Shown here: positions 33,243-40,866 of the stretch, one piece after another | How positions within the stretch are numbered: position 1 is the stretch's first letter | How the letters are laid out: each line of letters begins with the position of its first letter | Assembly: GCA_947497945.1 (NCBI GenBank) | Contig: CANMIP010000020.1 | Location: forward strand, 1 to 64,000 | DNA length: 64,000 nt | DNA from: an uncultured Tropicimonas sp. | Lineage (GTDB): Bacteria; Pseudomonadota; Alphaproteobacteria; Rhodobacterales; Rhodobacteraceae | Reading direction: 5' to 3' | Made by a program: the position numbers and the translations under genes | Notes under the pieces: generated by a model | The model's database searches: none | Seen by the model: the letters and a program-made list of their open reading frames with translations, nothing else | Told to the model about the DNA's origin: nothing

Positions 33243-34502
33243 ATGGACCTGGTATTCTCCCCCGACCGGATCGAGACCTGGCCGGTTGACCGGCTGCGCC
33301 CCTATGCGGGGAATGCTAAGATGCATGGCCAGGATCAGGTGACAAAGATCGCCGCCAGCATGGCGAAGTTCGGCTGGACCGTGCCATGTATGGTGGCGGA
33401 CGACGGCGAGTTGATCGCCGGGCATGGCCGGGTGTTGGCAGCCTCGATGCTCGGCCTGAAAGAGGTGCCAGTCATCCGGCTCTCGCATCTCGACGAGGCG
33501 GAGCGGCGGGCCTACCGGATCGCCGACAACCGGCTGACCGAGATGGGGGAGTGGGACGAGGCGATCCTGCGCGAGGAAATCACCGGGCTTCTCGCCGAGG
33601 ATTTCGACCTGTCGCTGCTGGGCTTCGACGACGAGGATCTCGATGCCCTGCTTCGGGATCCGGAGGACGAAGGCGACGGCGCCACCGAGGGCGAGGACGA
33701 AGTCCCGGAGCCGCCGGTCAACCCGGTCACTGTCGAGGGCGGCCTCTGGCAGCTCGGGAACCACCGGCTGATCTGCGGCGACAGCACATCGGCGGATGTG
33801 GTTGGACGGGTGCTCGGATCAGTGAAGCCGATGCTGATGGTCACGGACCCGCCCTACGGCGTGGCTTACGACCCGTCCTGGCGGAACAAGGCTGGCGCCG
33901 CCACCACCCGGCGCACCGGCAAAGTGCTGAATGATGACCGGGCGGACTGGCGGGAGGCCTGGGCGCTGTTTCCCGGCGATGTCGCCTATGTCTGGCACGG
34001 CGCGCTGCACGCGACGACTGTGGCCGAGAGCCTGGTAGCGGCCGGCTTCACCGTCCGGTCGCAGATCATCTGGGCCAAGGACCGGCTGGTGCTCAGCCGG
34101 GGTGACTATCACTGGCAGCACGAGCCTTGCTGGTACGCCGTGCGGAAGACCGGCAAGGGGCACTGGGCCGGCGATCGGAAACAGACCACGCTCTGGCAGA
34201 TCGCCAACCGGGATCAGGATGCCGAGACCGTGCACGGAACCCAGAAGCCGGTCGAATGCATGCGCCGGCCGATCCTCAACAATTCCGATCCCGGACAGTC
34301 GGTCTACGAGCCGTTCATGGGGTCGGGCACGACGCTGATTGCGGCCGAGACGACGAACCGGATCTGCTTGGGCGTCGAGCTCAACCCGGCCTATGTCGAT
34401 GTTGCGGTGGAGCGCTGGCAGGCATTCACCGGCAAGGATGCTGTTCTTCTGGAGACCGGAGGCTCATTTGCGTCGGTGAAACGCGCGCGCAAGGTTGCCT
34501 GA
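33243..34502 (+). CDS. ParB-like domain fused to a DNA methyltransferase
   Basis: 419 residues. The N-terminal ~110 residues are a ParB/Srx-like nuclease domain: DRLRPYAGNAKMHGQDQVTKIAASMAKFGW, LIAGHGRVLAASMLG, and VPVIRLSHLDEAERRAYRIADNRL. An acidic linker (about 130-160) leads to a beta-class N6-adenine/N4-cytosine methyltransferase: VTDPPYGV (motif IV, about residue 200), GTQKPVECMRRPI and the SAM site EPFMGSGTTLIAAE (about 355). Motif order puts DPPY before FxGxG. Such fusions are frequent in temperate phages and probably protect phage DNA from host restriction. Confidence 0.88.
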   Translation: MDLVFSPDRIETWPVDRLRPYAGNAKMHGQDQVTKIAASMAKFGWTVPCMVADDGELIAGHGRVLAASMLGLKEVPVIRLSHLDEAERRAYRIADNRLTEMGEWDEAILREEITGLLAEDFDLSLLGFDDEDLDALLRDPEDEGDGATEGEDEVPEPPVNPVTVEGGLWQLGNHRLICGDSTSADVVGRVLGSVKPMLMVTDPPYGVAYDPSWRNKAGAATTRRTGKVLNDDRADWREAWALFPGDVAYVWHGALHATTVAESLVAAGFTVRSQIIWAKDRLVLSRGDYHWQHEPCWYAVRKTGKGHWAGDRKQTTLWQIANRDQDAETVHGTQKPVECMRRPILNNSDPGQSVYEPFMGSGTTLIAAETTNRICLGVELNPAYVDVAVERWQAFTGKDAVLLETGGSFASVKRARKVA

Positions 34503-34656
34503 TTGGGTCCGCCAAAGCGAAACAACGCCAGTGCTTCTGGAAATGGCCGCCCAATCGGCAGCGTCTGGTCCCGGCAGTTTCCTGCCACCCGCAGAGCCAC
34601 TTGCTGGTCACTTGCGGAAACATGGCGGACAATCGCCAGCCGATTGGGAGATCAGA

Positions 34657-34992
34657 ATGACGAAAAACGCTCTTATCCTTGCAACGATCCTTGCTACCTT
34701 TGCAGCGATCGCGCCGTCTGACGGGATTGCGAAGAATGCAGGGCACTGTCCCCCGGGGCTGGCGAAGAAAAACCCGCCTTGTGTTCCACCCGGGCAGGCA
34801 AAGAAGGGCTATGGCGTCGGGGACCGCTTCCCTGATGAATACACTGCGCTTCGGGACCCATGGAAGTATCGCCTGCCGAAGCTCGGTCGAAACGAAAGCT
34901 ATTACCGGGTCGGAAACACGTTCTTTCGCGTCGATCAGAACACCCGCGAGATCCTCCAACTGATCGAAGCGGTAGGCGCCGTGCTGAACTGA
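34657..34992 (+). CDS. Small secreted protein with CPPGLAKK motif (RcnB-like)
   Basis: 111 residues from ATG 34657, preceded by GGGAG; upstream ORF sequence is not signal-like. The signal peptide is ALILATILATFAAIAPSDGIA. The mature N-terminus carries the CPPGLAKKNPPCVPPGQAKKG double motif, and the C-terminus YYRVGNTFFRVDQNTREILQLI resembles the RcnB-type domain of periplasmic proteins linked to metal homeostasis. It lies next to a cation efflux gene on the opposite strand (convergent). Likely lysogenic cargo. Confidence 0.75.
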   Translation: MTKNALILATILATFAAIAPSDGIAKNAGHCPPGLAKKNPPCVPPGQAKKGYGVGDRFPDEYTALRDPWKYRLPKLGRNESYYRVGNTFFRVDQNTREILQLIEAVGAVLN

Positions 34993-35108
34993 GGCTTGCC
35001 GCCCGCGGTCAGGCCGACCTCGATGATGCGGCCGTCCAGGCCGCTTTCAGGCCCGACCGGCAACGCGAAAGTCCGCCCGGTTCCTTGGTACCAATCGCGC
35101 CGCGGCGT

Positions 35109-35744
35109 TCAAGCCGCAGTGGAACCGGAGGTGCACTCGCTGTCGGCGCGTCTGGCCTTGCGGGCATCACTCAGAATCTCGGTCGCTTCCCTGATCACGT
35201 AGAGGCCGATACCGGCACCGACAATGAGGTCCAGCGCCCGGATGCCCGTCAGAAGGACCGCGATACCTGAGGCAATCACGGCCATGTTGGCGATCAGATC
35301 GGCGCGGGTAAAAATCCACGTTGCCCGAAGGTGGACCTCTCCGTCCCGATATCGGTTCAGAAGCCGCAGAACCGTTGCATTGACCGCCAGTGCGATCGCC
35401 GCCACGCCGACCATGAGCAGTCCCTCGGGCGGCTCCCCCGAGATCGCGCGTCGTACAACGTCAAGGAGGACAATGCAGCCGAGGAGCAGCAAAAGCACAC
35501 CGCTGGCCATCGCCGCATTGGCCTTGAAACGGGCGCCCCGACCGATAGCCAGCAGCGCGATCGCATAGGCCGATGCGTCGGCCAGCATGTCGAGGCCGTC
35601 GGCAATCAGCCCCGTCGAGTGGCCGATAACGCCCGCTCCGGTCTCCACGAAAAACATCGCCGCGTTGAGTACCAGAGCGATCGTGAGCGTCCGCCGTTGC
35701 TCTGCGCTTTCGGTCGAAACGGGTGAACAACCGCATTCTGCCAT
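35109..35744 (-). CDS. Cation diffusion facilitator (CDF) family metal efflux protein
   Basis: 211 residues from MAECGCSPVSTES; the longer upstream ORF lacks family features. It has about five to six membrane spans. The CDF metal site is seen as HSTGLIADGLDMLADA (HxxxD-type, about residues 43-58) in the second helix and TRADLIANMAVIASG in the fifth. The Cys-rich N-terminus (CGC) may bind metal. The gene lacks the long cytoplasmic C-terminal domain of many CDFs. It would export Zn(II), Co(II) or related ions in exchange for protons. An accessory gene within prophage B. Confidence 0.85.
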   Translation of the reverse strand: MAECGCSPVSTESAEQRRTLTIALVLNAAMFFVETGAGVIGHSTGLIADGLDMLADASAYAIALLAIGRGARFKANAAMASGVLLLLLGCIVLLDVVRRAISGEPPEGLLMVGVAAIALAVNATVLRLLNRYRDGEVHLRATWIFTRADLIANMAVIASGIAVLLTGIRALDLIVGAGIGLYVIREATEILSDARKARRADSECTSGSTAA

Positions 35745-35926
35745 ATCGGCTCCCTTTCCGGGGTTCAGGTGCGAAACGATGGAAACGCGACGCCAAAACG
35801 GAGATGGCTTCCTGCTTCCACCGGGACTCATAGGGAACCGCCGGGTGTCGTCAAGACGACGGTGTTGGTCGCAGGAGACACCCACCCCGGGGAGCGGCGG
35901 TGTCGGAGCCCCTGTCCAGTCGTGGT

Positions 35927-36397
35927 TCAGGTGAGCGGCAATCTATAGATGCGCCCGCGTCCGGCCTCCCGCTCCGTGATCACCTCGAGCCCGAGCTTCT
36001 TGCGCAACGTGCCGGAGATCGCACCCCGGACAGTGTGCGCCTGCCAGCCGGTCTCGTCGGAGATCTCGGCGATCGTGGCGCCGCCCGGAGCGGAGAGCAT
36101 CTCGATCAGCCGGGCCTGTTTCGTGCCGGTACGCGGCGTGCTGGGCGTGGACGTTGCGGGTTCCGGGTTCCGCCGGTCCAGTCGGGTGCGGATCTCTGCC
36201 GGCGAGAGTCCGATCGCTGCAAGCCCGGCCTCAGTCGCGATCAGCGTTGTACCGTGGCCGTCGCCAGTCTCGCGCCAGAGGGCCTCGCCCCGGGCGATGT
36301 TCGCATCGACTTCCTCGAGAAAGCCGAGGTCAGTCATCCGCGCCACCGCCTTCTTCGCCGCAGCGCCGTGCAGACCCTGCGGCAGTGGCATGGCCAA
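35927..36397 (-). CDS. DUF3489 protein, possibly lacking its normal start
   Basis: 156 residues from the first in-frame ATG. The C-terminal ~70 residues are typical DUF3489: KQARLIEMLSAPGGATIAEISDETGWQAHTVRGAISGTLRKKLGLEVITERE, a winged-HTH-like fold. Family-like sequence (YLTDTQIRILELAAARNDALA) continues upstream of the ATG in the same frame. But there is no ATG, GTG or TTG there between the TGA near 36521 and that stretch; an ATC preceded by GGAG sits where a start is expected. Either an unusual start is used or the gene is a start-codon mutant. Probably DNA-binding. Confidence 0.75.
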   Translation of the reverse strand: MAMPLPQGLHGAAAKKAVARMTDLGFLEEVDANIARGEALWRETGDGHGTTLIATEAGLAAIGLSPAEIRTRLDRRNPEPATSTPSTPRTGTKQARLIEMLSAPGGATIAEISDETGWQAHTVRGAISGTLRKKLGLEVITEREAGRGRIYRLPLT

Positions 36398-36560
36398 CGC
36401 GTCGTTCCGGGCGGCAGCGAGTTCGAGAATGCGGATCTGGGTGTCGGTGAGGTAGGGCGTGATGGGCTCCGTAGAAGCGGGCCCACGGGATGCAGGCCCT
36501 CCTACGAGGCCGGGGCCCGTTCAACGCGCCCCGCTCGGGTGCGGGACCGTGACGGGCTAA

Positions 36561-36630
36561 GATCCAATGTGGATCAGGTTCGCTCCTGTGCGAACGAGCA
36601 TCAACGACAATCGAAGCAATATCATTGCTT
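36561..36630. promoter_or_regulatory. Three inverted repeats before the terminase genes
   Basis: GATCCaatgtGGATC (36561-36575), GTTCGC-tcctgt-GCGAAC (36578-36595) and AAGCAAT-atc-ATTGCTT (36614-36630) sit back to back in the 250-base gap ahead of the late operon. The array ends 20 bases before the terminase small subunit start. It is a candidate late-promoter control region or attenuator. Confidence 0.5.
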
Positions 36631-36649
36631 TAATCTTGTAGGGCGATCC

Positions 36650-37183
36650 ATGCAGGGCATGAGCGAACGGGACTACGCGGCCCATGCCGGGCTCTCTCGC
36701 GGTGCAATCCAGAAAGCGAAACGCGCCGGCCGGCTGGCGCTCTTCGCCGATGGCTCGATCGACGCTGCGGCCTCGGACGCCCGCCGCGCGGAGACAACCG
36801 ATCCGGATCAGCAGAGGCGCTCGGTCGGAGAGTCGTCCCTGACTGGCCCGGGCGAGTCCTCCTCCTACCTCAAGGCCCGGACAGCGCTGACGGTCTACCA
36901 GGCGCAGGAACGGCAGATCGCAATCCAGAAGAAGAAAGGCGCACTGGTCGACCGGGCCCGGGCGGAGGCGCTGGTGTTCCGGCTCGCCCGGCAGGAACGC
37001 GATGCCTGGGTGACCTGGCCGGCGCGGGTGGCGGCGCTTATCGCGGCGCAGGTCTCGGCCGAATGCGAGAGCGCCTCCGGTGTATCGCTCGCGATCGACA
37101 CCGCGATCATGCAGAGGGTGCTGGAAGCGCATGTCCGGGAACAACTCGACGCCCTCGCCGAGCTTCGGGTCTCGCTCGGATGA
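36650..37183 (+). CDS. Terminase small subunit-like protein
   Basis: 177 residues from ATG 36650; MSERDYAAHAG at 36659 is an alternative. The N-terminal HTH is MSERDYAAHAGLSRGAIQKAKRAGRLALFADGSIDAAAS, the Nu1-type DNA-recognition domain that binds cos/pac. A helical region follows (YLKARTALTVYQAQERQIAIQKKKGALVDRARAEALVFRLARQERDAWVTWPARVAALIAA), typical of alphaproteobacterial phage small terminases. It is located directly before the large subunit, and its stop at 37183 overlaps the region where that subunit should start. Confidence 0.85.
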   Translation: MQGMSERDYAAHAGLSRGAIQKAKRAGRLALFADGSIDAAASDARRAETTDPDQQRRSVGESSLTGPGESSSYLKARTALTVYQAQERQIAIQKKKGALVDRARAEALVFRLARQERDAWVTWPARVAALIAAQVSAECESASGVSLAIDTAIMQRVLEAHVREQLDALAELRVSLG

Positions 37184-39170
37184 GCTCGATGACCTGACAG
37201 GCATTGACCAGAGTTTTGACGGTGCCGACGACATCCTCCGGTCCTGGCGCCGGGGCATGCGGCCCGATCCGGATCTCACGGTCTCGGAATGGGCCGACCG
37301 CCATCGCTGGCTCTCGTCGCGGGCCAGCGCCGAACCGGGGCGATACCGGACCGACCGCACACCCTACCTGCGGGAGATCATGGATGCGCTCTCGCCGAAG
37401 CATCCGGCGCAGCGCATCAGTTTCATGAAGGCCGCCCAGGTCGGCGCCACGGAGGCCGGCAACAACTGGGCCGGCTTCGTGATCCATCACGCGCCGGGGC
37501 CGATGCTTGCCGTGCTGCCAACCGTGGAGATGGCCAAGCGGGCCTCGCGCGGCAGGCTCGATCCACTGATTGCCGAAAGCCCGGCGCTGCGGGAACGTGT
37601 GACGCCGGCCCGTTCGCGCGAGGCCGGCAACTCGATGCTGTCGAAGGAATTCCCGGGCGGCATCCTGGTGCTCACGGGGGCGAACTCGGCCACCGGCCTG
37701 CGCTCGATGCCGGCGCGCTATATCTTCCTCGACGAAGTCGATGCCTATCCGGCCTCGGCCGACGAGGAAGGCGACCCGATCGCGCTCGCCGAGGCGCGGA
37801 CCACCACCTTCGCGCACCGCCGCAAGGTCTTCATGGTCTCGACGCCGACGATCCGGGGGCTCTCCCGGATCGAGAGGGAATACGAGGCGAGCGATCAGAG
37901 GCGCTTCTTCGTGCCCTGTCCGCATTGCGGCCATATGCAGTGGCTGCAGTTCGAACGGCTGCGCTGGGAGAAAGGTCAGCCGGAAACCGCGGCCTATCAC
38001 TGCGAGGGTTGCGAGCAGCCGATCGCCGAGCATCACAAGACCGCCATGCTGGCCTCCGGCGAATGGCGGGTGACCGCGACCTCGGCCGATCCGACGGCGA
38101 TCGGGTTCCACATCTCGGCGCTCTATTCGCCGGTGGGCTGGAAGTCCTGGGAGCAGATCGCCCGGGAATGGCTGGCCGCCCAGGGGTCGGACGACATGCT
38201 CCGCGCGGCGCGGAACACCCTGCTCGGCGAGACCTGGGTCGAGAGCGGTGATGCGCCCGAATGGCAACGGCTGGCGGAACGGCGCGAGCCGTGGAATGCC
38301 ACCGGCCTCCCCAATGGCGTCCTGTTCCTGACCGCCGGCGCCGACGTGCAAAAAGACCGGCTCGAGGTCGATATCTGGGGCTGGGGCCGTGGGCTGGAAA
38401 GCTGGCTCGTAGACCACATCGTCATCGAGGGCGGGCCAGACCGGGCGGAGGCCTGGGCGGAGCTGACGAAGATCCTCGGCCGGACCTGGGATCTCGCCAA
38501 CGGCTCGGTTATGCCGATCGCGAAGCTCGCCATCGACACCGGCTACGAGGCGGCGGCGGTCTACGGCTGGGCGCGGGCGCAGGGCTTCGGGCAGGTTGCC
38601 CCGGTCAAAGGCCTCGAAGGCTTCAACCGGGCGACGCCGGTCTCGGGGCCGACTTTCGTCGATGCCACGATCGGCGGGCGTCGGCTGCGTCGCGGGGCCC
38701 GGCTCTGGTCGGTCGCCACCTCGACCTTCAAGATCGAGACCTACCGGTTTCTACGACTGGAACAGCCCGACGATGCCGAGCGCGCCGCCGGGATCTGCGA
38801 TCCGGCCGGCACCGTGCATCTGCCGGACTGGATCGACAGCGAGTGGATCCGCCAGTTGGTAGCCGAGCAGCTGGTCACGGTTCGAAACCGCCGCGGCTAC
38901 GCCCGGCAGGAATGGCAGAAGATCCGCGAGCGCAATGAAGCGCTGGACACAAGGGTCTATGCCCGGGCTGCCGCCTGGATCATGGGCGCCGATCGCTGGG
39001 ACGAGGCCACCTGGCGCCAGCTCGAGGAGCAGGCGGGAACGGAAAGCCGGGCATTCGAGACGGAAGCGGACGTCGATCCTGCGGCACCTGATCAACAACC
39101 GCGCGCCGGCACGCCGGTCACGCCGCGGCGGCGCCGGCGGGCCTATACGCCGCGATTCATGAGGGACTGA
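37131..39170 (+). CDS. Terminase large subunit (GpA-like), start uncertain
   Basis: About 679 residues from the nearest upstream ATG. GpA features: SEWADRHRWLSS, GRYRTDRTPYLREIMDA, Walker A-like FMKAAQVGATEAGNN, Walker B IFLDEVDAYPASADEEGD, a zinc ribbon CPHCGHMQW/CEGCEQPI and nuclease motifs such as DTGYEAAAVY. Family members begin about 30 residues before the EWAD motif, close to LTGIDQSF. There, an ATGA overlap with the small subunit (ATG 37180) is in the wrong frame and stops after five codons, so a one-base deletion near 37190, a CTG start, or the upstream ATG at 37131 must be invoked. Confidence 0.85.
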   Translation: MSGNNSTPSPSFGSRSDELDDLTGIDQSFDGADDILRSWRRGMRPDPDLTVSEWADRHRWLSSRASAEPGRYRTDRTPYLREIMDALSPKHPAQRISFMKAAQVGATEAGNNWAGFVIHHAPGPMLAVLPTVEMAKRASRGRLDPLIAESPALRERVTPARSREAGNSMLSKEFPGGILVLTGANSATGLRSMPARYIFLDEVDAYPASADEEGDPIALAEARTTTFAHRRKVFMVSTPTIRGLSRIEREYEASDQRRFFVPCPHCGHMQWLQFERLRWEKGQPETAAYHCEGCEQPIAEHHKTAMLASGEWRVTATSADPTAIGFHISALYSPVGWKSWEQIAREWLAAQGSDDMLRAARNTLLGETWVESGDAPEWQRLAERREPWNATGLPNGVLFLTAGADVQKDRLEVDIWGWGRGLESWLVDHIVIEGGPDRAEAWAELTKILGRTWDLANGSVMPIAKLAIDTGYEAAAVYGWARAQGFGQVAPVKGLEGFNRATPVSGPTFVDATIGGRRLRRGARLWSVATSTFKIETYRFLRLEQPDDAERAAGICDPAGTVHLPDWIDSEWIRQLVAEQLVTVRNRRGYARQEWQKIRERNEALDTRVYARAAAWIMGADRWDEATWRQLEEQAGTESRAFETEADVDPAAPDQQPRAGTPVTPRRRRRAYTPRFMRD

Positions 39171-39171
39171 G

Positions 39172-39384
39172 ATGGAAATCGACAGGATGCGCAGCCTGCT
39201 CAGCGCGCTGCAGGAGGCACGCTACGCAGGCATCCGCTCCGTCAGCTATGACGGCAAGACCATCACATATGGCTCGGATGCCGAGCTGGCTGCCGCCATC
39301 ACCGATCTGGAAGCGCGGCTGGCCACAGCCGAGGGAACCCCGCGGCGGCGGCGCTGGGGCACCTCGGCCACCAAAGGGCTCTGA
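39172..39384 (+). CDS. gpW-like head-tail joining protein
   Basis: 70 residues, the normal gpW size. MRSLLSALQEARYAGIRSVSYDGKTITYGSDAELAAAITDLEARLA matches the gpW fold (two helices and a beta hairpin). Lambda gpW plugs the portal after DNA packaging. It lies between terminase and portal, as in lambda-type phages. ATG follows the terminase stop within two bases. Confidence 0.88.
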   Translation: MEIDRMRSLLSALQEARYAGIRSVSYDGKTITYGSDAELAAAITDLEARLATAEGTPRRRRWGTSATKGL

Positions 39385-39387
39385 GCC

Positions 39388-40866
39388 ATGGCATTCGACT
39401 ATGTCCGCCAGTTGCTCAGCGCAGTGACAGGCGGGTTTGACGCCGCCCAGGGCCATCGCCGGCTGCGCGGCTTCCGGGCGAGCCGGGCGCATGTGAACAC
39501 GCTGATCGCCGGGGCTGGCGCCACGATCACCGCCCGGGCGCGCTGGCTGGCCCGCAACAATGGCTACGCCGCTAATGCCGTGGAGTCCTTCGCCAGCAAT
39601 GTCGTGGGCGACGGGATCAAGCCGTCGTCACGAATTGCCGATGCCGCGCTCAAGGAAGAGGTGCAGTCGCTCTGGCTGGACTGGACCGACGAGGCGGATG
39701 CCGAGGGCGTCACCGATTTCTACGGGCTGCAGCGCCGGGCCGCCCGCGAGGTGTTTCTGGCCGGTGAGGTCTTTCTGCGGATCCGCGCCCGGCGTCCGGA
39801 TGACGGCCTGACGGTGCCGCTGCAGCTACAGATGCTCCCCTCGGAGATGCTGCCGCTTGATCTGAACCGGGAACTGCCGGGTGGTCGTCTGATCCGGCAG
39901 GGGATCGAGTTCGACGGTATCGGCCGGCGCGTCGCCTATCACTTCCTGCGCCGCCACCCGGGCGACATGACCGAACCCGGGCTGGCCGGCGAGACGGTCC
40001 GGGTGCCGGCGGAAGACGTGATCCATGTGCTGGACCCGTCCGAGGCCGGGCAGTTGCGCGGGATCTCCCGCTTCACCCCGGCGATCGTGAAGCTCTTCAC
40101 GCTCGATCTCTACGATGATGCTGAGCTGGAGCGGAAGAAGACCGCAGCGATGTTCGCGATGTTCATCACTTCGCCGGCGCCGGAAACACCGCTGGAGCCC
40201 GCCGAGGATGATCTCGAGGTCGAACCGGGACAGGTAGTGCGGCTCGATCCGGGCGAGGATGTCTCGACACCGTCTACGCCGGATTCCGGCTCAACCTATG
40301 AGCCCTTCCAGTACCGGACGCTGCTGCAGATCTCCGCCGCGCTGGGCATTCCTTACGGCTATCTCACCAATGATACCGCGAAGGGCAACTTCTCGAACAC
40401 GCGGATCTCGCTCGTGGACTTCCGCCGCAGGATCTCCGCCTGGCAGCACGGGGTGCTGGTCTACCAGATGTGCCGGGCAGTCTGGACCCGCTGGATGGAT
40501 CTCGCGGTCCTCTCCGGCGCGCTCGACATCCCGGACTATGACGTCAACCGGCGCGCGTATCTCGCCTGCGACTGGCTGCCGACCAAGTGGGACTGGGTCG
40601 ATCCGATGAAGGATGCCTCAGCCGAGATTCTGCAGATCGAGGCGGGCCTGAAATCCCGCACCCAGGCGCTGTCGGAACGCGGCTACGACGCCGAACAGGT
40701 CGATCGCGAGATCTCCGCGGAGAGGGATCGCGAGCAGACGCTTGGCCTCGACTTCCGGCGGCCGGGATCACCGGCGCAGGGGCCGGCGGAGACGGAGGAT
40801 AAGGCGTCGAACGATGAAAGCGACGATGCCAACGGCACCGGGGCCACGACCTCGAAGGAAGACTGA
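39388..40866 (+). CDS. Portal protein, lambda gpB-like
   Basis: 492 residues. It forms the dodecameric vertex for DNA entry. Family features: GYAANAVESFASNVVGDGIKPSS, DFYGLQRRAAREVFLAGEVFLR, VIHVLDPSEAGQLRGISRFTPAI and YGYLTNDTAKGNFSNTRISLVDFRRRI, the conserved clip/wing region near residue 330. The acidic Asp/Glu-rich C-terminus ends in TEDKASNDESDDANG. The stop overlaps the next start by one base (TGATG). Standard position after gpW. Confidence 0.9.
   Translation: MAFDYVRQLLSAVTGGFDAAQGHRRLRGFRASRAHVNTLIAGAGATITARARWLARNNGYAANAVESFASNVVGDGIKPSSRIADAALKEEVQSLWLDWTDEADAEGVTDFYGLQRRAAREVFLAGEVFLRIRARRPDDGLTVPLQLQMLPSEMLPLDLNRELPGGRLIRQGIEFDGIGRRVAYHFLRRHPGDMTEPGLAGETVRVPAEDVIHVLDPSEAGQLRGISRFTPAIVKLFTLDLYDDAELERKKTAAMFAMFITSPAPETPLEPAEDDLEVEPGQVVRLDPGEDVSTPSTPDSGSTYEPFQYRTLLQISAALGIPYGYLTNDTAKGNFSNTRISLVDFRRRISAWQHGVLVYQMCRAVWTRWMDLAVLSGALDIPDYDVNRRAYLACDWLPTKWDWVDPMKDASAEILQIEAGLKSRTQALSERGYDAEQVDREISAERDREQTLGLDFRRPGSPAQGPAETEDKASNDESDDANGTGATTSKED

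Noticed and set aside
35900-36649. N-terminal extension of the terminase small subunit
   Set aside because: Reads through the antisense DUF3489 gene; the Nu1-like domain begins at 36650-36659, so the extension is only an open frame.
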